Assembly: GCA_036924285.1 (NCBI GenBank)
Contig: JAYKYS010000002.1
Coordinates: 34,642,501 to 34,706,500, forward strand
Source: Asterella californica
Lineage: Eukaryota > Streptophyta > Marchantiopsida > Marchantiales > Aytoniaceae
DNA length: 64,000 nucleotides
Direction of reading: 5' to 3'
Shown here: in pieces, positions 10,432 through 22,141 of the stretch
Layout: every line of letters starts with the position of its first letter
Position numbering within the stretch: the first letter of the stretch is position 1
The notes under the pieces: generated by a model
What the model was told of the DNA's origin: nothing
Database searches by the model: none
Seen by the model: only the letters and a program-made list of their open reading frames with translations
Translations under genes and position numbers: made by a program

Positions 10432-10810
10432 TATAGTGAGGAACCATTTTTGGCGCCGTTGCCGGGGATTTCATCTTAGTAACTTCTGTTCTAAGCTTCC
10501 TGGATCTGTGTGTCATTAGTTGGATTCGTTTCGAACTAACTTCGATTGTAGTTGAATGTGTTGTGGGATTCTATCTTGCTAGAAGACGGGAACTGCAACC
10601 AGAAGTTGATAAGATACATCAGGGAGAGTGGAAGAAGCCGCTTCCCTACTTCCAAGAGTTCTTGGAAGACTCGATCTTGGAAGATTGCAGTGAGTGCAAC
10701 GAGAAGCAGGAGAAGAAGACGTTCTGAACCTGTGATCGGTTGTTCAGTCATTTGGTCTTCCGGATCTAGTGGTAGAAGAAGAGGGACATCTGTTCTCAGT
10801 ACTCTGGTGG
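10432..10810 (+). other. B1 leader between 5' LTR and gag
   Basis: This region contains the PBS (10451-10468) and about 340 bp of untranslated leader. No supported ORF precedes the gag ATG at 10811. The equivalent region in B2 is 52762-53142 on the minus strand. Confidence 0.65.
10451..10468 (+). other. Primer-binding site of B1, complementary to tRNA-Asp 3' end
   Basis: TGGCGCCGTTGCCGGGGA lies 19 bases after the LTR end. It is the complement of the plant tRNA-Asp 3' end and the typical PBS of Athila-like elements. B2 has the same site with one change. Confidence 0.85.
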
Positions 10811-13426
10811 ATGCCTCCGACCAGAGGAAGAAGCATAAGACGCACGGGTAAAGATCCTGAGTGGGTAAACTCACCCCAGCGAACCGCTTCTAGAGAGCAG
10901 CGGATATCCCTGAGACACCAAAGGAAAGAAGAAGAGCTCAGAAAGATCCGATCGGTAAAGTTGGAAGAACCTTCCATCTCGAGCATAATCTTTGGCGAAG
11001 ACAGAAACCAACCGGATGATCACGTGTATAAAGTAGATTTTGGTACTGGTTACTCGGAAGACGTCTTCCCAAGTGCGGAAGAAGCTTCTCAAGGTGAAGG
11101 AAGACTGGAGGAGATTGTTCCAGACGTCTCGGAAGGTAGCAGTGACAGTAGTTCTGACTCAGAAGACGACCTTCGTGATTCAGACAGACCTGGACCTTCG
11201 AGACCATCTCCACCACCTGGACCTGAGGAAGAAAGAAGTTGGCAGTCGCACCAGCCGGGAGTCGACATGGCTTCCCACACTCGGTAGAAGTACCATCCGT
11301 ACGACAATGATGCTGATGCAGACGACTTCATCACGATGTTCGAGACCATCTCTAGATCCAACAAGGAAGACGCTGATGTTGACAGACTCCGTGTATTTCC
11401 CAGTTTGATCGTAAGGAAGGGAAGGAAGTGGATGAGTAAGACGTTGGATGATGTTGTAGTAATGGCCGCTTGGGCTACTCTGAAGGCAGCTTTTCTGAAG
11501 AGGTTCAGAGGAGTGGGCTACGATCGTATGACCCTCATAGAGCTTCAGAGGCTCGAACGGAAGAAGAAAGAGACACTGCGGGATTACACCGAGAGGTTTG
11601 AAGATCTCTTGGATCACATCCCTCAGAACCAAGGAAGACCTGGCTACTGTGCTCAGCAAGCTGTGGACTGGTACTTGGGAGGATTGTCTCAAGATATAGA
11701 ATTGTACTGCAGAAGAGGAGGAGGTGTTGATTTAGCAGAGGTGTAGAAGCATGCCGAGCAGTATGAAACCTCGAGCATCACTCGGAATATGACGAAAGAC
11801 AAAGGGAAGACCTCGAAGAAGTCCAAGAAGTCGAAGAAGTCTTCCCGGAAGTCCAAGAAGAAGTCCAAGTCCACTGAAACTGATAACAGTGATTCGGAAG
11901 CAGCCTCTACTTCTGAAGAGTCTACTGTCGAATGTTCAGAATCCGAATCTGAACAAGAGAAGAAGACGCGGAAGAAGAAGAAGGAGAAGACGCGAGCAAG
12001 GGAGGAAGTTGTGCAGAAGATGCCTCAAACTCAGATCATTCAGCCTGCACCTGATCCCCGCATCGATGAGGTTCTGAAGCAGTTTGCCGACCTGAAAGTT
12101 CATCTTCTGAACCAGAAGGACAAGCGGAAGCAACCTACGGCTTCCCGGCCAAACCTTTGGTGCAACCTCTGTAACTCTTCCGGGCACACCAGAGATCAGT
12201 GTACGCAGGACCAAGCTGTCAACTGGGCAGGATGGGAAGAAGACGATGAGGGATATCTACACGATCTCAATGGGGAAACTTGCTATAGGATCGAGACGAT
12301 ACAACCCTTCACTCCTACGCCTCCCGCCCAATATAATCGTTATGTACCGAGGGATAGAGCTAGCAATGTACAGACCAGGACACCCTAGCAGCCTTCTTCA
12401 TCACAACGACCTCTCAACCCTCTTCCTGGAGCGTGCAATAATTGTGAAGAGACAGGACACTAGTGGTCCACCTGTCTTCACCCGAGAAGACAGATTGGGC
12501 AAGTGCCCTTGTGTGGGAACTGTAAGGAAGCCGGTCATTTCACAGGGAATTGTCCTCAGACCTTACGGCCACGACAAATGGTGAGATTTGCAGATACCAC
12601 GCCTCCTGCAGAAGCAGCATCAACTTCTAAACTCGAGTTAGCAGTGGTACAGCACATCACGGTAGAGGAAGAAGATCCTGAGGATTGTACAGATTGTCTC
12701 CACATTGAGGAAGACGAACCAGACCCCGGGAAGCGCAAAGGAAAGGAACCTCAGCTGTAGAAGACGACCGCAGCTCAGAAGATGGAGACACCTGAAGAAG
12801 CGTCATCTTTCACTTTGACGTATGGTACTGTTTGGAATCCTGATCCGAATTCAGATAGTTGGCCTCCGGAGGAAGTCTTGGATGAAGCTGTGTTCAAGGT
12901 AAGTACCAGAAGCAAAGGGAAGTCAGAATCTCATCAGAAGGACGTCAAGAAGAAGAAGCAGCGTAAGGAGAGGTCATCTTCTCCTGAGCGGTCGTCTTTT
13001 CCTACTTACGACCGAGAAGATCCGAAGTACTTTGCTCCCGACATTAGACAAGAGGTTGAAGCGATCATGCAAGAAGAGCTGGAGAAGAGACGGAAGATAG
13101 TACAGCAGCTTCCTACACCGACTACGGTAACACCTGTCTCACGGGAACAGCCTCCAGTCGAGGGAAGACACTCTTCTGGTCTTCCACCCAAGGAAGCAAC
13201 CACTACATCTTCTCTGTTGGAAACTCCAGTCACCCTTCTGAAAAGATCTCCGTACGACTTCTTGCGAGACTTGTGGAATCAGAAGGCGGATGTAACCTTC
13301 CAACAGCTGTTGGATGACAACGCTGGTTACAGGAAGTTGTTACAATCTGTGCTTTGAGGATCGAGGAAGAGGAGGGCAGCTAAACTTCCCAAGAGCACCC
13401 CGATCCTATGAATAGAGCATGAGGAC
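10811..13426 (+). pseudogene. gag region of B1 gag-pol, seven in-frame stops
   Basis: The frame opens at ATG 10811, which aligns with ATG 52761 of B2. In order it has an acidic Ser/Asp-rich N-terminal arm and a retrotransposon gag core (about 11330-11750, with RKWMSKTLDDVV and LKAAFLKRFRGVGYDRM). Next comes a Lys/Ser tract (11800-11880) followed by an acidic Ser tract. Three CCHC-type knuckles lie near 12163-12205, 12434-12475 and 12514-12555, the middle one degenerate. A linker runs on to the protease. The product packages RNA in cytoplasmic particles. Stops lie at 11285, 11744, 12386, 12461, 12758, 13355 and 13409. Six of these are C-to-T or G-to-A changes relative to B2. There is no frameshift, and the frame continues directly into pol. 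Confidence 0.85.
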
Positions 13427-16400
13427 TTGGGAGCCCCAGAACTTGATATGGAGATCCATGGCTGTCTTCTGAAGAAGGTACCCATTGATTCCGGCTCCGG
13501 AGTTAACATCATGAGTGAAGAAACGGTGCATGCACTAGGCTTCACTGAGTTCCAGCCCACTCCGAGAATCCTCAGAATGGCGGACCAGACCAGAAGACGA
13601 CCTTTGGGGCAACTGAAAGATGTCCTGACAGTAATTGGTGGAGTATCTTTTTACCTCATTTACATCATTTTGCGACCTGTAGCTAAGGTTGGATATCAGG
13701 TGTTGATAGGAAGACCATGGCTGTATGCTGCAAATGTGAATACCGACTGGAGAAGACATCGTTTGAGATTTCCCAATCCTACACCCAAGCCAGGTGAGAA
13801 GGCTAAGGTCTCGCTTCCTTGGATCAAGATTGGACACCAAGGTGAAACTCCTTCTACAACGGAGGGGTACACTTCAGAAGACTCAGCTGCGTCTTCTGAC
13901 AGTGATGAACGGTATAATGAGTTTGTGGCGAATAACGTGTGTACTACAGAAGTAGCAGAGAAAGTAGAAGATGTGGTCTGTGGATACATTGAGTGCTACG
14001 AGATTGCGGAAGAAGAGCTTCCAGAAGACGAGAATACCGTCTTCCCTTCGGAAGATCCGACAGTTGGTCTTCCAGAAGACGAATCTGAACCAAAAGAAGC
14101 TCCCAAACCGGAATACTTTGGTGCCAGTGAGTACAGTCACACTGAAGGAATGGTAAACCCGGATGATCTCCTAGAGATGGAGGTTGCTCCTGGGAAGAAG
14201 CTGAAGCTTTCCAAGGTGATCGAGGGCCAGCAGTTGGAAGACTTTCGAGAACTTCTAACGGAGTTCCAGGATGTCTTCGCGTGGACCATAGAAGACATGA
14301 AGGGCATACCTCGAGAGTTGGGAGAGCATCGCATCGACTTGCTGGAGGGCGTTGTTCCTGCACGGCAGAGGCAGTATCGGCTCAACCCCAAGTACTCGCT
14401 TCTGGTGAAGGACCAGATTGACCAGTACCTGAAGGCAGGAGTCATCTTCCCAGTACTTAGCAGTGAGTGGGTAGCTCCCATTGTCATCGTGCCGAAGAAG
14501 CAGACAGGGAAGATCCGAGTGTGTCAGGACTTCCGGAAGCTGAACTTGGCCACGAAGAAGGATCATCACCCTTTATCATTCACCGACTCTGTGTTAGACC
14601 AGGTAGCAGGACATAAGTTCTACAGCTTCCTGGATGGGTATTCTGGGTACAACCAAGTTTCAATCAGAGAAGAAGACAAGTCGAAAATCACTTTCACCAC
14701 TGATTGGGGTACGTACGCGTACAACCAAATGCCGTTTGGTTTATGCAATGCACCCGCCACATTCCAAAGGTTGATGATTACCATCTTCAAGGAGTATCTT
14801 CGCACCTTTATGGAGATCTTCTTGGATGATTTCTGTGTGTTTGGATCGAGAGAAGACCACTTGATATTTCTAAGGAAGTGTTTTCTGAAGTGTAGAGAAC
14901 ATCGTTTGGCTCCTCACCCTGAGAAGTGCTTCTTTGGTATGTCAGAGGGGATCTTGCTAGGACATAGGATTTCCAGAAGAGGTATAGAAGTCGACTGTGC
15001 TAAGGTGGAAGTCATCATGAAACTCCACCCACCTGCTAACCTGACACAGTTGAGAAGCTTCCTTGGCAACGTAGGATACTACAGGAGGTTTATTGACAGG
15101 TACGCAAAGGTAGCAGGAAGACTCACTAAGTTGCTGAAGAAGGACGAACCATACGTTTGGTCTTCCGAGCAGCAGGAAGCATTCGAAGAAATGAAGAGGC
15201 TTCTGTCGGAATCCTCTGTCCTACGGCCACCTGATTGGGAAAGGGTCTTCCACATTTATGTGGATGTTTCTGGTTTCGCCATCGGGGTGATGTTGAGTCA
15301 GAAAGATGAGAAGAAGAAGGATTATCCCATCTACTTCGCGGGAAGACAGCTCAGTGATGCAGAGAAGAAGTACTCGACAACTGAAAGGGAGTGTCTTGGC
15401 ATGATTTACTCCTGTAGGAAGTTTAGACACTATCTTCTGGCAAACCCGTTCGTCTTCTATGTAGATCACTTCTCTTTGAAACATCTTGTAAAGAAGGCAG
15501 ATTTGTCTGGTAGGATAGCTCGGTGGATTCTCCTACTCCAGGAATTTACTTACACAGTTGAGTATAGGCCCGGAAGACAGCATGTTAATGCTGACTACCT
15601 ATCCAGACTAGAGACAGAACGACGAGAAGATGAAGTGGAAGACGAGTTTCCTGACGAGAAGTTGTTTTCAGTTTTCGCAGAGACACTTTCATCTGAGGGG
15701 GGGCGTACCGCCTGCTTCCCAGAAGACGAGACTAGATCTTCTGATCTAGTCTTTGCGACTTCCACAGAAGAGTCTATCTTCAAGGACTTAAGGAAGTTCT
15801 TGGAAGACCAACAGTATCCCGAGGGACTGGATGCGGAGCAGAAGGCTGTCTTCTTACACAAGGCAGGACCTTACGCCATCTTCCAGGGTATCCTGTTTCG
15901 AAAGGGACATGACGAGAAGCTGAGAAGATGTCTCGAGCCGTCAGAGATAAAATCAGTGATCACAGGTCTTCACTGCGAAGATGCTGGGGGTCACTACGGG
16001 TTGAAGACCACAGTGAAGAAGATGCTAGACGCCGGATACTGGTGGTCAACTATGTATCGAGACACTTTTCAGGAGATCAGGAAGTGCGACGCATGCCAGA
16101 GAGTGGGAAGACCGACCGCTACAACAAGGTGGCCTCTTATCCCCATTCTTCCGCTCGCCCCGTTCGAAAAGTGGGGAATCGACTTTGTGGGTCCTATCGC
16201 CCCGGTGGCGAGAAGAACACGAGCAAGGTACATCTTAATAGCTACCGACTATGCCACCAAGATGGTGGAAGGCGAGGCCACAAGAAAGAACGATGCCGTA
16301 GTAGTAGCAAGGTTCCTTTGGCATAACATCATCACCAGGTACGGATGTCCGCTGGAATTGGTATCAGATAAGAGTACTCATTTCTTAAATGAGACTATCT

Positions 16401-17026
16401 CCCTCCTGACCCAATACTTCTGGATTAAGCATCGGAAGACGACGCCATACAACCCGAAAGCGAATGGGCTGACGGAGAAGTCGAATGGTCTTCTGTGTAA
16501 CATCCTGAACAAGATAACGGTTAACCATGCGTTTGACTGGGACACGAAACTGCCATCTGTGTTGTGGGCTTTCACGATTTCACCTAAAGTCACAACCTAG
16601 AAGACGCCTTTCTACCGAACTTACGGCATGACACCCATTGTGCCCATTGAGTTAGAGGTCCCAACATACCGGTTAGCCGTATCCGAACGCATGGGAGAAG
16701 AAGAGAGCCAGGAGCAGCGTCTTCTGAATTTCATAGAGTTTGAAGAAGACAGGAATGCAGCTTTGGAGAAGACATACGAGGTGCAAGCACAACGTAAGGT
16801 AAACTACGATAGCAAGTTGAGGAAGGTGACTGTTGTGGATGGGGACTTGGTGCTTCTCTACGACAACCGCCATATTAAGTTCCCCGGGAAAATTCATCTT
16901 CGCTGGATGGGACCTTACCGTGTCTTGGAGGTCTTCGACAATGGCTCCTTGCAGTTGGAAGAGTTGGACGGTACACTGATGACCACACGTGTCAATGGGT
17001 GGTGCGTCAAGAACTACTGGACGTAA
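13427..17026 (+). pseudogene. pol of B1: protease, RT, RNaseH, integrase
   Basis: The frame is open from 13427 to a TAG at 16598-16600 (CAG in B2), then continues to TAA 17024-17026. Protease shows IDSGSG about 20 codons in. After an acidic linker (EDENTVFPSEDP) comes RT with QDFRKLN, FGLCNAPATFQR and FLDD (Asp codons at 14825 and 14828). RNaseH has the YVDVS Asp near 15263, TERE and NADYLSR. Integrase has an HHCC finger (HCEDAGGHYG...CDACQ), then GIDFVGP, LVSDKSTHF and LTEK, giving the D,D-35-E triad. The stop removes only the C-terminal part of integrase. No chromodomain is seen after the integrase core. It is Athila-like by RT motifs. Confidence 0.92.
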
Positions 17027-17070
17027 ACAGAAGTGCAGAAACCACTGATGTTTGCGGGGACGCAAACATT

Positions 17071-17084
17071 TGAGGGTGGGCGTA
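17071..17084 (+). other. Polypurine tract of B1
   Basis: A purine-rich run, GAGGGTGGGCG, directly precedes the 3' LTR and would prime plus-strand DNA synthesis. The same block is found at 31979-31992 (B0) and 46867-46880 (B2) in reverse. Confidence 0.7.
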
Positions 17085-19107
17085 TGTGGTGTCCACAAAT
17101 TACAGGATGCACGAATTTTTGAAATTTTTAAGATTAATAACTTGTTTGTATAACTGAAGAAGCGTTGTTACTTAAGGTTACGTCTTCCTTAACAGGAAGA
17201 TGATCTTAAGAGCTGTTTTGTAATAAGAAGTTGACTTCTTCGGAAGACGACCGTCTTCGGAAGAGCGTCTTCTCAGTTGCGTCTTCAGAAGACGAGAAGA
17301 CGGCGGAAGATGAGAAGACGACGGAAGACACCTGTCTTCCAGAAGACAGCGATCGCGAAGGACTAGCCACGAATTTTCGGGTAAGACAGTAGGTGTACCT
17401 ACTGGGACGCACCGAATAGGTAGGTAGGTCAGGAAGACACCCAAGGTCGAGAACCCCTAATCTGCGGGGAAGATACGTGAGGAAGCACATTAGGCGCATT
17501 CCAACTTCTCGTAGCACAGCGTGCTTGAAGAAGATCGATTGAGAGAGTGAGCTTCGCGAGTTAGCATTGAGAGAGGAATCGAGTGAGACATCGAGGTAGG
17601 AGAGAACAAGTTGGCAGCTAGGCGAAGGTTGAGATCGAATTGCTAGAGCACAAACAGCAGAGAGAGCGAAGGCGTTTCTGTGGAGCTTCCGAGAAGTTGA
17701 CAGTGGAGAGTGGCGAGTAGAAGCGAAGGTGGAATCGAGGTGTGGATCGAAATTGACAGCAGGCGCAGTTGAGAGGAGTCGCATTGGAAGCTAGGACAAG
17801 AGCCAGAAGCGCGCGGAGGTCGAAGGCAACTCGGAGAACCGGAGAAGACTGTAGATGTTCTTTCCCCTGTTCTTTCCCCTTCTCACTTCTTCTCGCCATT
17901 GTCTGGTACTCCCCGCGCTTCCTTGATTGTGTGCAGGCAGCCTGATCGATAACCCCCACACCCCATTCTTTCTATTTGAGACATTGAGCGCGGAAGCGCT
18001 GCCCAATTTCTGTCAAGACATCTCCTTGCTTCTTCCCGAGCTCAATTCGAGCTTCCCTACTCCTAGTCTTCAAACTGGAGACCCCAACTATCAATTTCCC
18101 TACCCTACTACCTCTCTACCCCCGAAACTTGGAACAGAAAACGATTCGGAAGATGGGAACATCTTTGGAAGACGCTTCTTAAACTTGACTGTCTTCGGAA
18201 TACTGTCTTCGGAAGTCGACTGAACACAATTCGTATCAAGAGTGGATTTGCTTTGGTTTTGTGTTTAGAGAGACTTGGTACGAATCCTGAGTGGTGTGGT
18301 GAGTTGTGTTGTTATTTCGAGAAGTTGGAAGTCGGGAACTAGGCCTGTGCCTCCCGGTCTTCCAAGCTTCTCAACTCCCCATCTTCCTAGAGAGACTAGA
18401 AGACTGGAAGGCTGGCAAAATGAGCGAGAAGACGCGAGGATCCATTCGGGTCTCTTCTGTTCGATCCATAGCAGCCGTTCCTTCTTCTTCCCGAACTCAG
18501 AAGAGAGTTGTGAGAAGTCTTGCTGGCAGAATCTGGAGGGAATGGTCGAGGGTCATGTCTTCCCATCATGCAGCAAGCTTCTTCTGAGTGCGTATGAGAG
18601 GTGAGAAGTCAGAAGAATAGAGTGCAGTTGTCTTGAGTCTGTTGTGAGGATAGATTGCGCGTAAGAAGACGAAGACAGGTGAGACCAGTGAAGGGAAGTC
18701 TGACTTCGGGAGGTCTTCCGAGAAAGACATTGAATCAGAAGCTGTCCCGAGTGTCTTCCCAGAGACCACTGTCACCGCAGGAGCCCGCAACCATCTTCTG
18801 AACCTTTCTTATACTCTACTTCTCGCATATCTTGTATCTTCTGATAGGAAGTAGGATGTAATGCAAGGTGGGTTGTCTTCTCGATAATCCATGCGAGGCC
18901 TTGCTTAGATAGGATTGTTTAGATATAGCTCGGAAGACGAGAGCTATCTAGGAAATACTGTTCGAATCCCGGAAGACGGAGTAGCTGTCTTCTGGAAGAC
19001 TAGTTTCGTCTTCTGAGAAGTAGAAGCTAGACTGTGGGCATTCGAGAAGGACTGAGCCTTCAGCTCATAATAGGTGCTTGTGGTTTAGTGCAATAGATCT
19101 TCCAGGT

Positions 19108-21446
19108 ATGTCGATGCATCCGCGGGGCTTGGTGTTACCAGCGGCAGAATTGGCCGAGGCCACTCCTTTCCTCAAGGAGTTGGGTCTCGACTTCTTCCTG
19201 TGGGATTGGAACCTCACAGATCAAGGGCTTCTGGAGGAGGTGTGGGCAGCGTTACAACCGCGTAACCGTGTACCTGCGAAGGCATGAGTAGCTCGGGGAA
19301 GACCGTCTTCCTGGACTGAAGACTGGTGGCGTAAGGCGTTTCACAGGCCTGAGTCTGAGAACCGAGGATATTGGTACGAGAAGAAGATCTTGCCTAGGAT
19401 TGTGAGTTCGTGGCATGTGCCTGGGAGCACCACCTGCCTTTTCGTGGAAGACATGCAGGGGAGGAACGGTTGGAAGATAGAATCTTACCGGGAGCCGAAG
19501 AAGCGCCTCCTGGCGAAGTTATTTCTGCATCTCTTTCCCAAGGAGAAAGCGTAGAAGACAAGGTACTTAGGAGATCAGGACGTGGAGTTCCTGGAATCAG
19601 TGTGGGATGACGGAGTGCTCATCTACTGGGGCGCGTACATCCACAACTATGTACAGACGGAGTTAGCATACTTAGGTACCCCGGCGGGAGGACACCTGAC
19701 GCCCTTCCTCTGCTACTTGTATGTAGCCATGGGGGATCTTAGGGAAGATCAACTGGCAGTGTATGGGCCAACGGAGCGACAGGAGGTGAAGGAGGAGACC
19801 TCGGAAGACGATGACCGAGTGGCAGCTGCAACGCCCCCTCCCACTCCAGCTGTGGCCTGGTGAGAGCCGGGCCACAGCTGAGGCCCGGCTCTCACCAGAA
19901 GACGCTTCTGGTGAGGGAAGATGAGTCTAGTGGGTCGAAAGACGCCACGCCACTGAGGAAGATGGGTTCCAGAAGTGTACCGAGGACACCCATCTCCCTC
20001 ATTCACTCAGGATCGGAGTCCGACTCGGAAGAAGACCTGCTGAGTACCCGATCAGAGGAGAAGACTGCTTCTGCAATGCCAGGGAGTCTTCCGAAGACTC
20101 CAGAAGACGAAGGATGGATGGGCGCTCCTGCTGCGATGCGAGGAAGTGCAAAGAAGAGAGCCGCTCCTGCCATGAGGAGTCTTCCACCCCGGAAGATGAG
20201 AAGAGTAGCTTCTTCTCGTGCGCAGAAGATGAAGGCCGTAAGGATGGAAGAGGCTTCCTTGCCTCTGGAAGACGAAGTCGACACCATGGAGCGAGTGGTG
20301 GAGATGAACTTGTCTTCCGCAAGAAGACGACTGGAGGAGTTCAGTGCCTACTTCCAGAAGGAGATCCAGCCAGCTATGGAGTTGCTGGAGAGGAGAGCGA
20401 GAGCACAGGAGAAGCCCTTACAACTTGGATTCGGCCTGCGCACCTTGCTGCGACAGGGGGAAGACTTGAAGAAGACGGAGTCGCTGGAAGCTAGCCTCCG
20501 CACTACGGAGAAGCTTGCAGCCAGGTACAAGGCGGAAGCAGCCGCTTCTGCCAAGGAGCTGGTACAGCTTCGGAAGAGCAACCAAGAGTTGCAGGCGCAG
20601 GTACAGCAGCGCAATCAGGAAGTCACCCGAGTGCGGGAAAAGATCACCGCCCTCGCAGAAGAGCAGACCATATGGAAGACGCAGCGAGAAGCCGCAAAAG
20701 CGCGAGCTGCAGCTGAGAAGACGCAAAGGGAAGCAGTAGAGGCCCGTGCACAGAAGATGTTGGCACAGTCGGTGGAAGCGCTTCGAAAGAAGTTCAACTA
20801 CACCGCGGGTAGGAAGTTACTTACCTTAGCTAGAGGATGGGACAGCGAGTCCAAAGCGATGTTGGTGGAATGTCGGGAGAGCATGTTCAGGTACTTGGAT
20901 AGACAGATAGAAGGAGTGAAGACACTTTATGGTCTTCCCTCGCTTCCGGCACTTGCAACCGCATCTTCTCACGCTCCAGCACCATCGACTGGATCCGGAA
21001 TGGAGAAGGAGGAGTTTGATCTCGCTGTGCACTTGGTGGTGACAGCGTTGGAAGACGAGAAAACTCCAGAAGACGTCCCGGAAGACAAGATGTCTTCTGG
21101 AAGACAGGAAGACGAGCCGTCTTCCCAAATATTCCGCGTGGAGGAAGCGACTTCCTCGGATCCCCATGAGGTCCGCATGGTCCTTAGTCACGCACCCGTG
21201 CCTCAGAAGACGGAAGAAGCACCGGTCGACTCCGCTTCCCAGAAGACGCTTCTGTCTTCCGAAGCAGAAGCCGAAGCCGAGGAAGACGCAGCAGCAGCGA
21301 CAGCAGAGCCAGCAAGAGACGAAGAAGAGGAAGCCATCTCAGTGACACCCGAGGTAACTGCAGGGCTTTCTAGCTTATCAGAAGCCGCATTAGGAGCTCC
21401 GATTGGAGCAGATCAGGTAGAGATTGCCTCCGTGCAATCTGAGTAG
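19108..21446 (+). pseudogene. LTR-embedded ORF, 3' LTR copy of B1, broken
   Basis: This is the same ORF as at 6510-8830. Here a TGA at 19285-19287 and a TAG near 19553 interrupt the N-terminal part, and a foldback insertion at about 19849-19873 disrupts the frame before the acidic linker. From about 19914 to the TAG at 21444-21446 the frame is open for over 500 codons. That stretch covers the Ser/Asp/Glu linker, the coiled coil (roughly 20480-20800) and the acidic tail ending VEIASVQSE. The lesions differ from those of the 5' copy, so both copies probably started intact and decayed separately. Confidence 0.65.
19849..19898. repeat. Foldback (inverted) insertion in the LTR ORF
   Basis: CTGGTGAGAGCCGGGCC (19857-19873) and its exact complement (19882-19898) form 17-bp arms around an 8-base loop. 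The 5' LTR copy (about 7247-7275) has only the right arm. The left arm therefore looks like a templated inverted copy of the sequence next to it, as expected from strand switching during DNA synthesis. Confidence 0.75.
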
Positions 21447-22137
21447 TTAGTAACTCCATTTCCAAATATAGTAGAATCGAACATGCTATCTTAAGGATGG
21501 CAGTTTTTCCCATGTAATATTAGTTAAGACACCATGTGGCAGCATAGGTAGCGTAGGAAAGACAAGGTGGATGACCAATTCGGGCAGGGGAACCGCTTGC
21601 ATGTGAGGTGACAACCTCCTGTCAGAGCCTCTCTCTCCCTGGTGGTCGTCTCCCCTGGTTCTCACGGTGGCAGCATAAGTAGGATAGCAGAGTAGGAGAA
21701 AGGGCTCTGCCAGTTCGGCCAGTTCTGTAGAATTCTGTAGTAACCGAACATACACACCGATTCTACAGGCAGGCAGGCGAGACACATTAGAGCAGAGACA
21801 GTCTTAGCGCACTACACCCGTCGTTGAATAGTCTTGGAATATACCGGAGGGGTCTGCATACTCGCACCAGCAATGGTTCGACGATGTAGATAGAAGTAGT
21901 GGACAGTCTAGGAACAGAGAACGGCATCCTCGTGCAGTCCTGTTAGCTAGGCTGGTGTGTCGAGGAGTAGACGCAGGAAGTAGAGGAAGTGAGCTTCCCA
22001 ATGCCATTGTGACTTCTTCTCGGAGAATAGATTGTGGATTTGAGTGCAGAAGCTTTGTCCATGTCTTCTGGATGGTGGGTTCATTGAATTCGCTCCCAAT
22101 TGTGCATGGGGAGTGTTTTTCTTGAGTGGCGGTGACT

Positions 22138-22141
22138 GTCA
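22138..22141 (+). repeat. Left target-site duplication of C (GTCA)
   Basis: GTCA lies at 22138-22141 and again at 30900-30903. The uninterrupted 5' LTR of B1 has one GTCA at the same place (about 9528-9531). Confidence 0.88.

Larger units (their letters stand above)
17085..22141 (+). repeat. 3' LTR of B1, left part
   Basis: This matches 4494-9531 of the 5' LTR. Divergence is uneven: about one change in 240 bp in one sampled block, about 3% in another. C is inserted after 22141. The GAAGAC cluster is at 17243-17347 and the LTR ORF at 19108-21446. I see no gene in 17085-19107 or in 21447-22141. Confidence 0.95.

Noticed and set aside
17027..17084. Env-like ORF after pol in B1
   Set aside because: Only 58 bp separate the pol stop from the 3' LTR, so there is no room for one.
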